A DNA stretch of 16,710 nucleotides from Thiobacillus denitrificans (GTDB lineage Bacteria; Pseudomonadota; Gammaproteobacteria; Burkholderiales; Thiobacillaceae): assembly GCA_002424845.1 (NCBI GenBank), contig DILD01000026.1, forward strand, positions 11,049-27,758, read 5' to 3'. Position 1 is the stretch's first letter, and each line of letters opens with the position of its first letter. The notes under the pieces are model-generated. The model saw only the letters and a program-made list of their open reading frames with translations. It had not been told where the DNA came from and did no database searches. Shown here in pieces: positions 1-6,493 of this stretch. Both the position numbers and the translations under genes were made by a program.

Positions 1-330
1 CGCCTGTTCGGCCGCGAGTCGATGTACAGCACCCGTCTCATCGAATGGCATTTCTGGTGGTCGACCATCGGCGTCGTGCTCTACATCGCCTCGATGTGGA
101 TTGCCGGGGTGGCACAGGGCCTGATGTGGCGCGCATCGAACGCTGACGGCACGCTGACCTACAGCTTTGCGCAGGTACTCAATACCATGTACCCCTTCTA
201 TGGCATCCGTCTGCTCGGTGGCGCGCTGTTCTTCGCTGGCATGCTGCTGATGGCATACAACGTCTGGAAAACGGTACGTGCCGGTCGTGTCGTCAATGAC
301 GCCGCCATCCCGCAAGCCGTTCAAGCCTAA
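1..330 (+). CDS. ccoN: cbb3-type cytochrome c oxidase subunit I, C-terminal part (partial, 5' end outside window)
   Basis: This is the last 109 residues of the catalytic haem-copper subunit of the cbb3 oxidase, which reduces O2 to water and pumps protons across the inner membrane. The reading frame is open from base 1 (begins RLFGRESMYSTRL) and ends with TAA at 328-330. The segment WHFWWSTIGVVLYIASMW and the later LLGGALFFAGMLLMAYNVW are the last two membrane helices, and the linking QGLMWRASN...GTLTYSF stretch is typical of CcoN. The haem b, CuB and cross-linked His-Tyr ligands lie upstream of the window and cannot be checked. ccoO follows after 11 bp with its own strong ribosome site, so the two are co-transcribed. 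An ATG at 22 is internal, not the start. Confidence 0.95.
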   Translation, partial: RLFGRESMYSTRLIEWHFWWSTIGVVLYIASMWIAGVAQGLMWRASNADGTLTYSFAQVLNTMYPFYGIRLLGGALFFAGMLLMAYNVWKTVRAGRVVNDAAIPQAVQA

Positions 331-341
331 GGAGACCGACC

Positions 342-947
342 ATGATTTCGCATGAAAAAATTGAGAAAAACCTCGGTCTGCTGATCGTACTGACCATCCT
401 GATCGTCAGTGTCGGCGGTTTGGTGCAGATCGTTCCGCTGTTCTTCCAGACCTCCACCACCACTGCCGTAGCGGGTCTCACGCCCTATACAGCCTTGCAA
501 TTATCGGGGCGTGACATTTACATCCGTGAAGGTTGCGTCGGTTGCCACTCGCAGATGGTGCGCCCGTTCCGCGCCGAGACCGAGCGCTATGGCCACTATT
601 CGGTGGCGGGTGAGTTTATCTACGACCGCCCCTTCCTGTGGGGTTCCAAGCGCACCGGGCCGGACCTGCAACGTGTCGGGGGGCGTTATTCGGACAACTG
701 GCACTATGTTCACCTGATGAACCCGCGTGACGTGGTGCCGGAGTCCAACATGCCTGCCTATCCCTGGCTCGATCGCCCGCTGGTCGACTATGCGATCCAG
801 AAAAAGATGCGCACGCTTAATCTCGTCGGGCATGGCTACAGCGAGGAAGACATCGAAAGCGCTCCCGGGGAACTGGAAGGCAAGACCGAAATGGACGCCG
901 TCATCGCCTACCTGCAGGTGTTGGGCACCCACGCCCCGAAGAACTGA
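342..947 (+). CDS. ccoO: cbb3-type cytochrome c oxidase subunit II (mono-haem membrane cytochrome c)
   Basis: CcoO is a membrane-anchored mono-haem cytochrome c that relays electrons from CcoP to CcoN. The product is 201 residues, normal for the family. One membrane helix (about residues 11-34) anchors a periplasmic domain. The haem-binding motif CVGCH is at residues 65-69, followed by SQMVRPF, a family signature; the likely axial Met is Met137 in ESNMPAYPWL. An AAGGAG ribosome site sits 8 bases before the ATG, directly after the ccoN stop. ccoQ begins 8 bases after the TGA. Nothing is truncated or odd. Confidence 0.97.
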   Translation: MISHEKIEKNLGLLIVLTILIVSVGGLVQIVPLFFQTSTTTAVAGLTPYTALQLSGRDIYIREGCVGCHSQMVRPFRAETERYGHYSVAGEFIYDRPFLWGSKRTGPDLQRVGGRYSDNWHYVHLMNPRDVVPESNMPAYPWLDRPLVDYAIQKKMRTLNLVGHGYSEEDIESAPGELEGKTEMDAVIAYLQVLGTHAPKN

Positions 948-955
948 GACCCGTC

Positions 956-1123
956 ATGGATAGCGGAACCATCAGCGGCATCGTCACGGTAGTTTTCATT
1001 GTGGTGTTCATCGGCATTGTCTGGTGGGCCTACAGCAAGGGAAACAAGCAGCGTTTTGAAGACGCTGGGAAGTTGCCTTTCGATGACGACGATGCGCCTG
1101 CCAAACAAGGAGACAAGCAATGA
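956..1123 (+). CDS. ccoQ: cbb3-type oxidase small subunit CcoQ/FixQ (55 aa)
   Basis: This is a 55-residue protein between ccoO and ccoP, the fixed position of ccoQ. It starts MDSGTISGIVTVVF, has one membrane helix (about residues 8-26) ending in WWAYSKGNKQRFEDA, and then an acidic tail with four Asp in a row (43-46). The aromatic/Tyr end of the helix followed by a basic then acidic tail is the usual CcoQ/FixQ layout. CcoQ stabilises the oxidase complex, particularly the CcoP interaction, and is not catalytic. No strong ribosome site precedes the ATG, so translation may be coupled to ccoO, which ends 8 bases earlier. The TGA overlaps the ccoP start as ATGA. Sequence identity of CcoQ is poorly conserved, so context carries much of the call. 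Confidence 0.88.
   Translation: MDSGTISGIVTVVFIVVFIGIVWWAYSKGNKQRFEDAGKLPFDDDDAPAKQGDKQ
1107..1123 (+). promoter_or_regulatory. ribosome site of ccoP and ATGA stop/start overlap with ccoQ
   Basis: AAGGAGA at 1107-1113 lies inside the ccoQ reading frame, 6 bases before the ccoP ATG at 1120. The ccoQ TGA (1121-1123) overlaps that ATG. This arrangement implies translational coupling of the two oxidase subunits (inference) and fixes the ccoP start. Confidence 0.8.
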
Positions 1124-2124
1124 GTGATTTCACACACGGCTTCTGGCCGATCTACATCAGCGTCATCACCCTGGTGAGCATCATCGGCACCTGGATTTTT
1201 CTGCGCTCGCAGACGACGCGCAAGCTCGCTCCCGGCGAGAAGGCCGAACTGATGGAGCACACCTGGGACGGCGACCTGCAGGATCTGAACAATCCGTTGC
1301 CGCGCTGGTGGCTGGGACTGTTCTACGGAACGCTGGTGTTTGCACTGGCATATCTGGTGCTGTGGCCTGGGCTGGGCAATTACGCCGGCGTACTGAAATG
1401 GACGCAGATCGGCGAATATGAGGCCGAAGTCAAGGCCGCCGAAGCGAAGTTTCAGCCCGTGTATGCAGGGTTCCAGCAGCAGGATATTGTTACGGTAGCC
1501 GCCAATCCTGAAGCGCAAGCCATTGGCAGAAACCTGTTTCTGACTTATTGCTCGCAATGTCACGGCTCCAATGCGGCAGGCTCAAAGGGCTACCCCAACC
1601 TGACCGACAGCGATTGGCTCTATGGCGGAGACCCTGAAACAATCAAGGCCACCCTCATCAACGGCCGCTCCGGCATGATGCCGGCGATGGGTGAAGCCCT
1701 CGGAACAAACGGCACCAAGGAAGTGGCGAACTATGTGCTGTCGCTGTCCGGGCGTCCGCATGATGCCGGACTGGCCGCTGCGGGCAAGCCGAAGTTTGGG
1801 GAAAACTGCGCCGCCTGCCACATGCCAGACGGCACCGGCATGCAAGCGATGGGGGCGCCCAACCTGACCGACAATGTGTGGCTGCATGGCGGTTCGGAAG
1901 CGGCCATCATTGAATCGATCGCCAAGGGTCGTAATGGCGTGATGCCCAATATTGACCAGACACTTGGCACCACCTCCAACAAGGAAGCCAAGCTGCATCT
2001 GCTGACGGCCTATGTCTATGGACTGGGCGGCGGCCAAGCCCCGGTTCCTGAGGAAGCGGCTGCGGCAGAAGCGACCACCGGGGCGGATGCTGCAACATCC
2101 GAACCAGCACCTGCCCAGAACTAA
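1120..2124 (+). CDS. ccoP: cbb3-type cytochrome c oxidase subunit III (di-haem cytochrome c)
   Basis: CcoP is the di-haem cytochrome c that takes electrons from periplasmic cytochrome c and hands them to CcoO. The product is 334 residues. Two predicted membrane helices (about 7-29 and 63-84) flank the conserved HTWD...LNNPLPRWW loop. Two cytochrome c domains follow, with CSQCH at 144-148 and CAACH at 230-234. Likely axial Met residues are Met187 (GRSGMMP) and Met275 (GRNGVMP). Both domains carry PNLTD followed by WL.GG, showing the internal duplication. The start overlaps the ccoQ stop (ATGA), with a strong AAGGAGA at 1107-1113. The last 30 residues form a low-complexity Ala/Pro/Glu tail (from about residue 306), which adds length and is probably unstructured. 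Confidence 0.97.
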   Translation: MSDFTHGFWPIYISVITLVSIIGTWIFLRSQTTRKLAPGEKAELMEHTWDGDLQDLNNPLPRWWLGLFYGTLVFALAYLVLWPGLGNYAGVLKWTQIGEYEAEVKAAEAKFQPVYAGFQQQDIVTVAANPEAQAIGRNLFLTYCSQCHGSNAAGSKGYPNLTDSDWLYGGDPETIKATLINGRSGMMPAMGEALGTNGTKEVANYVLSLSGRPHDAGLAAAGKPKFGENCAACHMPDGTGMQAMGAPNLTDNVWLHGGSEAAIIESIAKGRNGVMPNIDQTLGTTSNKEAKLHLLTAYVYGLGGGQAPVPEEAAAAEATTGADAATSEPAPAQN

Positions 2125-2130
2125 GTCAAC

Positions 2131-2160
2131 GAACGGACCGGGCTCACGCCCGGCCGGTTC
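2131..2160 (+). other. imperfect GC-rich hairpin between ccoP and ccoG
   Basis: CCGGGC (2138-2143) and GCCCGG (2148-2153) form a perfect 6-bp stem with a TCAC loop. It is extended by GG/CC and GAAC/GTTC pairs out to 2131-2160, with single-base bulges. No T-run follows (the next bases are CGTGAGAATTT), so it does not look like a standard intrinsic terminator. It may be a weak attenuator or an mRNA-stability element separating the structural genes (ccoNOQP) from the assembly genes (ccoGH). This is inference. Confidence 0.4.
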
Positions 2161-2211
2161 CGTGAGAATTTACCTTCGAGTGAGTCTTCACGAAACCCCA
2201 GAACTGCAGCC

Positions 2212-3642
2212 ATGACCCAAGACAAGCCACCCAGCCCCCCCCAGGAACCTGCTGCGGACACTCAGTTTGAGCAACAGCTCTACGCAATCCGGCAGAAAAT
2301 TCAGCCGCGCGCTGTACACGGGGTTTTTGCCAACTGGCGCATTTCGCTGGTGCTTCTGACACAGCTGCTGTATTACGGATTGCCTTGGCTGCAATGGGAT
2401 AACCGCCAGGCAGTGCTGTTCGATCTCGCTGCACGCAAGTTCTATATCTTCGGCTTGGTGTTCTGGCCGCAGGATTTCATCTATCTCACTGCCATCCTGA
2501 TCCTGTCGGCGCTGGCGCTGTTCCTTTTCACTGCCGTCGCCGGCCGCCTGTGGTGTGGCTATGCCTGCCCGCAGACCGTGTACACCGAGATTTTCATGTG
2601 GGTGGAAAGCTGGCTGGAAGGCGACCACGTCGCACGCAAGAAGCTCGACAAATCCCCATGGAATGCCGTAAAAATCAGGAAGCGCGGACTGAAACACCTG
2701 ATCTGGATCGTCATCGGACTGTGGACCGGCTTCACCTTTGTCGGCTATTTCACCCCCATCCAGACCTTGGCCGCTGAAGTCGCCAGCTTCGGCCTCGGCC
2801 CCTGGGAAACCTTCTGGATTCTGTTCTACGGCTTCGCCACCTGGGGCAATGCCGGCTTCATGCGCGAACAGGTGTGCAAGTACATGTGCCCCTATGCGCG
2901 GTTCCAGAGCGTGATGTTCGACTCCGACACGCTCACCGTCACCTACGACAGTTCCATCGGCGAACCGCGCGGGCCGCGCAGCAAGAAGGTCGATTACAAG
3001 GCGGCCGGGCTGGGCACCTGCATCGACTGCGGCGTCTGCGTGCAAGTCTGCCCCACCGGCATCGATATCCGCAACGGTCTGCAATACGAATGCATCGGCT
3101 GCGCGGCTTGTATCGACGGCTGCGACCAGATCATGGACAAGATGAATTACCCGCGCGGCTTGATTCGCTACACCACGGAAAACGTAGTCAAGGGAAAATA
3201 TCCCGACAGCGGCATACTCAGCCACATCCTGCGCCTGCGTACGATGATTTATTCGGTCCTGATGCTGGTCATCGGCGGGGCCTTCGTTTACAGCCTGGCC
3301 ACCCGAGTTCCGCTACGTGTCGATGTGGTGCGCGACCGCGCCACGTTGTCGAAGGAAACGAGCGAAGGCCTGATCGAAAATGTCTACCGGCTGCAGCTCA
3401 TCAACAAGGACAACCAGACACACCGTTACACAATCAGTGCCGAGGGGATCAATGGCCTTCAGGTCATTGCGGGCTCCCGCGAAATTTCAGCCGCCCCCCT
3501 GCAAACCATCGACATCCCGGTGAGCCTTATTGCCGATCCGGTTGAGCTGAAAGGCCGCTCGATCGAAGTGAGATTCACCATCCAGGCCGACGACAATCCG
3601 GGCATCAAGGATGTCGTGGCCACAAAGTTCTTTAACCGGTAA
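2212..3642 (+). CDS. ccoG: cbb3 oxidase assembly protein CcoG/FixG (membrane iron-sulfur, copper-handling)
   Basis: CcoG is an inner-membrane ferredoxin-like protein, described in the literature as a cupric reductase that helps deliver copper to the cbb3 oxidase. The product is 476 residues, of usual length. Visible features are the family signature GRLWCGYACPQTVYTEIFMW (111-130), a second Cys pair in VCKYMCPYARFQSVMF (221-236), and a double 4Fe-4S ferredoxin fold with Cys270/273/276/280 and Cys294/297/300/304. Membrane helices lie near 44-62, 88-110, 162-182 and 343-362. The C-terminal ~100 residues form the periplasmic immunoglobulin-like FixG domain. It begins 87 bp after ccoP, beyond a hairpin, and has only a weak ribosome site before the ATG. 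ccoH follows after 6 bp. Confidence 0.96.
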   Translation: MTQDKPPSPPQEPAADTQFEQQLYAIRQKIQPRAVHGVFANWRISLVLLTQLLYYGLPWLQWDNRQAVLFDLAARKFYIFGLVFWPQDFIYLTAILILSALALFLFTAVAGRLWCGYACPQTVYTEIFMWVESWLEGDHVARKKLDKSPWNAVKIRKRGLKHLIWIVIGLWTGFTFVGYFTPIQTLAAEVASFGLGPWETFWILFYGFATWGNAGFMREQVCKYMCPYARFQSVMFDSDTLTVTYDSSIGEPRGPRSKKVDYKAAGLGTCIDCGVCVQVCPTGIDIRNGLQYECIGCAACIDGCDQIMDKMNYPRGLIRYTTENVVKGKYPDSGILSHILRLRTMIYSVLMLVIGGAFVYSLATRVPLRVDVVRDRATLSKETSEGLIENVYRLQLINKDNQTHRYTISAEGINGLQVIAGSREISAAPLQTIDIPVSLIADPVELKGRSIEVRFTIQADDNPGIKDVVATKFFNR

Positions 3643-3648
3643 AAAACC

Positions 3649-4167
3649 ATGACAAATCCCGCCATGCATTCCAAGCCCTGGTATCGCGAGCCTTGGCCAT
3701 GGTTTCTCATCAGCCTGCCCGCCACTGCGGTCATTGCCGGGCTAACCACGGTATGGATCGCGGCGAAAAGCGCAGATGGACTGGTGGTAGGTGATTATTA
3801 CAAAGCGGGCCTTGCCATCAACCAGACGCTCGCACGCGACGAAGCTGCACGCACATTGGCGCTGACAGCAACCCTCCAGCATCAGGACGATGCCCTGGTG
3901 TTGACGCTGGGCGGCAGCCTGACGGCCTATCCGGATCAGCTCATGCTCACCCTGGCTCATCCCACACGCCAGGGGCAAGATCAGACGCTGGCGCTCAACC
4001 ATGCCGGGAAGGGCCAATACCGCACTTCAATGCCCGCCATGCCTGACGGCAAATGGCAAGCCCAGCTAACCGACTCCGCATCTGCCTGGCGTCTTTCAGG
4101 CGTGTTGCACACCCCATTCAGCACACCCGTCACACTGATGACGAATGCCGAATCCACCGTTCAATAA
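3649..4167 (+). CDS. ccoH: cbb3 oxidase assembly protein CcoH/FixH
   Basis: FixH/CcoH is a single-span membrane protein needed for assembly and stability of the cbb3 oxidase, probably with the copper transport/assembly factors. The product is 172 residues. The N-terminal WYREPWPWFLISLPATAV motif, the membrane helix (about residues 17-38) and the following DGLVVGDYYKAGLAINQ are the diagnostic FixH pattern. The rest is a small periplasmic beta-rich domain. The start used gives a 6-bp gap to ccoG, but an in-frame ATG at 3664 (residue 6) would also keep the whole family motif; neither has a clear ribosome site. The next gene begins 13 bp after the TAA. Confidence 0.92.
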   Translation: MTNPAMHSKPWYREPWPWFLISLPATAVIAGLTTVWIAAKSADGLVVGDYYKAGLAINQTLARDEAARTLALTATLQHQDDALVLTLGGSLTAYPDQLMLTLAHPTRQGQDQTLALNHAGKGQYRTSMPAMPDGKWQAQLTDSASAWRLSGVLHTPFSTPVTLMTNAESTVQ

Positions 4168-4180
4168 AAGGGAGACTGAA

Positions 4181-4315
4181 ATGGACGTCGTAATGAATTT
4201 GCTGTTCACCCACCCGATCGGCATCCTGAGCCTGTTCACCATCCTCTTCATGATCGGCATGGCCATCTATCTGGTGAGCTGGTTCAAGCGCAAGATGGAC
4301 AAACCGGAAGAGTGA
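4181..4315 (+). CDS. 44-aa single-span membrane protein, resembles DUF3149
   Basis: This small reading frame encodes 44 residues: a short amphipathic start, a hydrophobic helix (about residues 12-33, GILSLFTILFMIGMAIYLVS) and a basic then acidic tail WFKRKMDKPEE. The start is well supported: AAAAGGGAGA ends 5 bases before the ATG, the strongest ribosome site of this part of the operon, and ccoH ends only 13 bp upstream. The pattern 'short N-term, L/VGILSL, GMAIY, FKRKM' recalls the DUF3149 family of short betaproteobacterial proteins (recognised from memory; function unknown). It does not resemble CcoS and is too short for CcoI, so it replaces those genes at this position. Its place at the end of the cco operon suggests a role in oxidase assembly or as an accessory subunit, which is inference only. 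Confidence 0.75.
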   Translation: MDVVMNLLFTHPIGILSLFTILFMIGMAIYLVSWFKRKMDKPEE

Positions 4316-4322
4316 GTGATCG

Positions 4323-4361
4323 CCAGCCCATGATGCTGGGCTGGGCTTTACACAAAAGCCC
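4323..4361 (+). other. two overlapping hairpins downstream of the cco operon
   Basis: CCAGCCCA (4323-4330) pairs perfectly with TGGGCTGG (4337-4344) around a 6-base loop and is followed by GCTTTA, a weak T-tract. GGGCTTT (4343-4349) can instead pair with AAAGCCC (4355-4361). The second hairpin shares bases with the first and with the large hairpin at 4358-4394, so only some combinations can form at once. The first may act as a + strand terminator for the cco transcript (inference). Confidence 0.45.
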
Positions 4362-4394
4362 TCCTGTCGCCACCTGTTATGGCGACAGGAGGGC
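4354..4394. terminator. strong terminator between convergent cco and hemN (bidirectional)
   Basis: GCCCTCCTGTCGCCA (4358-4372) and TGGCGACAGGAGGGC (4380-4394) form a 15-bp perfect stem with a 7-base loop. Read on the - strand, downstream of the hemN stop at 4426, the stem is followed at once by TTTTGTG (4357 downward), a standard intrinsic terminator. On the + strand the following bases are CTATATTCTT, a poorer tract, so it probably serves hemN best and also backs up the cco transcript. It sits in the 110-bp gap between the two converging genes. Confidence 0.9.
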
Positions 4395-4425
4395 CTATAT
4401 TCTTGGCTAATCGTTGGTTCTTCCG

Positions 4426-5799
4426 TCAGGCCGTTTTTGAATAACGCGGCTGTTCATTGCGAGTGGCTTCTTTCAGATAACGGTCAAAGCACATCCCGAT
4501 GTTGCGCAGAAACAGGCGGCCAACGCGCGTCACGTTAACTTTGCCCGTTGTAATGTCGACCAACCCGTCCTCTGCCAACGGGCGCAAAGCGGATAGCGCA
4601 TCAGCGAAATAGTCGCTGAAGACGATGCTCCACTCGTTGCCGAACGTGGCAAAGTCGAGTTCCAGATCACACATCACACGGGTGATGGCATCACGGCGAA
4701 TCTGGTCGTCACGTGTGAGCTTCAAGCCACGCTCAACTGCAAAACCGGTCGCGGCGATGCGTTCCTGGTAGCGCTTGGGACTCTTTTCGTTCTGCATGTA
4801 GACATCAGCGGTCTGGCTAATGCTGGATGCCCCGAAAGCCAGGATGTCGCAATCCTTGTGCGTGGTATAGCCCTGAAAATTGCGCCACAAGGTCTTGTTC
4901 TGTTGTGCGCGCACCAATTCATCCTCCGGGCGGGCAAAGTGGTCAAGGCCGATATTGACGTAGCCCGCCGCGCCCAGGAATTCGTTGACCCTTTGCTGTA
5001 AAGCCAGACGGGTGGTGAAATCCGGCAGATCGGCTTCCTTGATTAATTTCTGGTGCTTCTTCATCCACGGTACGTGGGCATAACCGAAAACGGCCAGCCG
5101 GTCAGGCGCCCACACGGCTACCCGCTCCAGTGTTCTGGTAAAGCTTTCTATGGTCTGCTTCGGCAGGCCAACGATCAAATCGAGGTTAATGCTTGAGAAG
5201 CCAAGTTCACGCGACCAATCCAGAACTTGCTGAATCAGCCATTCGGACTGAATACGGTTGACTGCCTGCTGTACATCCGGATCCATGTCCTGAACGCCGA
5301 ACGAAACCCGGTTGAAACCGGACTCGCGCAAAGCCTCCAGATGCTCGCGTGTCAACTCGCGCGGGTCGACTTCGCAGCTAATTTCAGCGTCCTCCGTCAA
5401 CGTGAAATATTTCCGCATCATCGCCATCAATTTGCGGATGTCGTCAGGATTCAGGTAGGTGGGCGTTCCCCCTCCCCAGTGCAGCTGACGCACTTTTCTT
5501 GTCGGATCGACTAACGCGGCCGTGCGCGACATTTCGTGCTCGAGTGCCGCCAGATAGACTGCCGCCTTGCCGTAGTCACGTGTCACCACCATGTTGCAAC
5601 CGCAGTAATAACAAAGCGAATCGCAAAACGGAATATGTACGTAAAGCGACAATCCACGATCCGCCGCGGGCACAGCCAATGTTTCGGCCCAATCGGATTC
5701 GCCAAAGCCGGTATGGAAATACGGCGCTGTAGGATACGAGGTGTAACGCGGACCCGGAACGCTGTATTTTTTGAGCAGTTCGAGTGAGGTCGGAGTCAT
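4426..5799 (-). CDS. hemN: oxygen-independent coproporphyrinogen III oxidase (radical SAM)
   Basis: HemN decarboxylates two propionates of coproporphyrinogen III to give protoporphyrinogen IX without O2, using S-adenosylmethionine radicals; it acts in the cytoplasm in haem synthesis. The product is 457 residues, the usual length for true HemN. The N-terminal YSVPGPRYTSYPTA motif is diagnostic of HemN rather than HemW. The radical-SAM cluster motif CDSLCYYCGC has Cys59, Cys63 and Cys66 as ligands, plus the HemN-specific Cys68. GGGTP follows at 109-113, then EVDPRE and RVSFGVQD, and a C-terminal HemN_C helical domain. The gene is convergent with the cco cluster. I saw no recognisable FNR/ANR box in the 114-bp upstream gap, although such control is common for this gene. 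The ribosome site is weak. Confidence 0.97.
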   Translation of the reverse strand: MTPTSLELLKKYSVPGPRYTSYPTAPYFHTGFGESDWAETLAVPAADRGLSLYVHIPFCDSLCYYCGCNMVVTRDYGKAAVYLAALEHEMSRTAALVDPTRKVRQLHWGGGTPTYLNPDDIRKLMAMMRKYFTLTEDAEISCEVDPRELTREHLEALRESGFNRVSFGVQDMDPDVQQAVNRIQSEWLIQQVLDWSRELGFSSINLDLIVGLPKQTIESFTRTLERVAVWAPDRLAVFGYAHVPWMKKHQKLIKEADLPDFTTRLALQQRVNEFLGAAGYVNIGLDHFARPEDELVRAQQNKTLWRNFQGYTTHKDCDILAFGASSISQTADVYMQNEKSPKRYQERIAATGFAVERGLKLTRDDQIRRDAITRVMCDLELDFATFGNEWSIVFSDYFADALSALRPLAEDGLVDITTGKVNVTRVGRLFLRNIGMCFDRYLKEATRNEQPRYSKTA

Positions 5800-5913
5800 T
5801 GAGATGCCTGAAAGAGATCGTCTTGTCTTTTTATCACAGCTCGCTTGTCAAATCCAGCATACGATCCGACCATCTCACAGGTAAAAACCGCATATTGGAA
5901 ATGGTTATGAAGC
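5800..5913 (-). promoter_or_regulatory. intergenic region likely holding the hemN promoter
   Basis: This 114-bp gap lies between the upstream coiled-coil protein gene and hemN. On the - strand it contains TTGACA (5851 to 5846) and, shortly after, TGTGATAAA (5838 to 5830), which reads as an extended -10 element. The two are too close (9 bases) to form one standard promoter, so the assignment is tentative. No symmetrical TTGAT-N4-ATCAA FNR site was found by eye. No clear terminator for the preceding gene is visible. Confidence 0.25.
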
Positions 5914-6480
5914 TCAAGGCACCGTCAGGCGAAATGCCGCAAATTCTTCGCTGAACAGTCCCAACTCATCCCCGGAAGCAAACTGCCATCCATCCTGATG
6001 CCCGAAATTGAGGCTGGACTGGGGCTGAAGCTCAAGTTTGAAACGCTTGGGAGCCGGCAGCGCCGTATTACGCACAGTGAGCACGATGCTCAGATGACGA
6101 TCGCTGGTATTTTCGATGACGGCAACCAGGCCCTGGCCCCGGATCAACGGTTGAAAACCGACAACCACTGGCAAGGCTGCGCTAGCAGTTGAGCCCGTTG
6201 TCGTCCGGGAATCCGCTTCCCGATACACGCGCTGCGTTCTAAGCAGCTCGATTTCGCGCAGGCTACCGGTCAACTGGTTACGCGTCTCGATCAGATAGCG
6301 CTCGCTCAACTGCCGCGCCTCGATTTCCTTCGACAAACGTCGCTTGATGTCGCCCAGATCGATGTTGAGCATAAAAACATAGAGCAACAGGCCACACGCC
6401 GACAACAACAGCACGACATTGACGCTTATCGACACCATCAGCCCACGCTTCTTCGGCTGCAAAGAGGGCGCGTCTGTCAT
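5914..6480 (-). CDS. membrane-anchored coiled-coil protein of unknown function
   Basis: I do not recognise this 188-residue protein. It starts MTDAPSLQPKKRGLM, with a basic patch and then one strong membrane helix (about residues 14-37). A charged heptad-like stretch follows (about 40-82, rich in Lys/Arg/Glu/Leu) that should form a coiled coil. After a Ser/Thr/Ala-rich linker, the last ~90 residues look like a small beta-sandwich (alternating pattern in LVAVIENTSDRHLSIVLTVRN and later strands). The topology predicts a short cytoplasmic tail with the coiled coil and beta domain outside the inner membrane. A longer frame from a TTG at 6522 would overlap ppc by 29 bp; I prefer the ATG at 6480, 13 bp after the ppc stop and preceded by GGGG. 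Co-transcription with ppc is likely; a functional link is not shown. Confidence 0.75.
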   Translation of the reverse strand: MTDAPSLQPKKRGLMVSISVNVVLLLSACGLLLYVFMLNIDLGDIKRRLSKEIEARQLSERYLIETRNQLTGSLREIELLRTQRVYREADSRTTTGSTASAALPVVVGFQPLIRGQGLVAVIENTSDRHLSIVLTVRNTALPAPKRFKLELQPQSSLNFGHQDGWQFASGDELGLFSEEFAAFRLTVP

Positions 6481-6493
6481 GCCAGCCCCACGA

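Noticed and set aside
2188..3225. A 345-codon open frame on the - strand opposite ccoG
   Set aside because: It is antisense to the well-supported ccoG, with no family motif and no ribosome site; GC-rich codon use leaves this frame open by chance.
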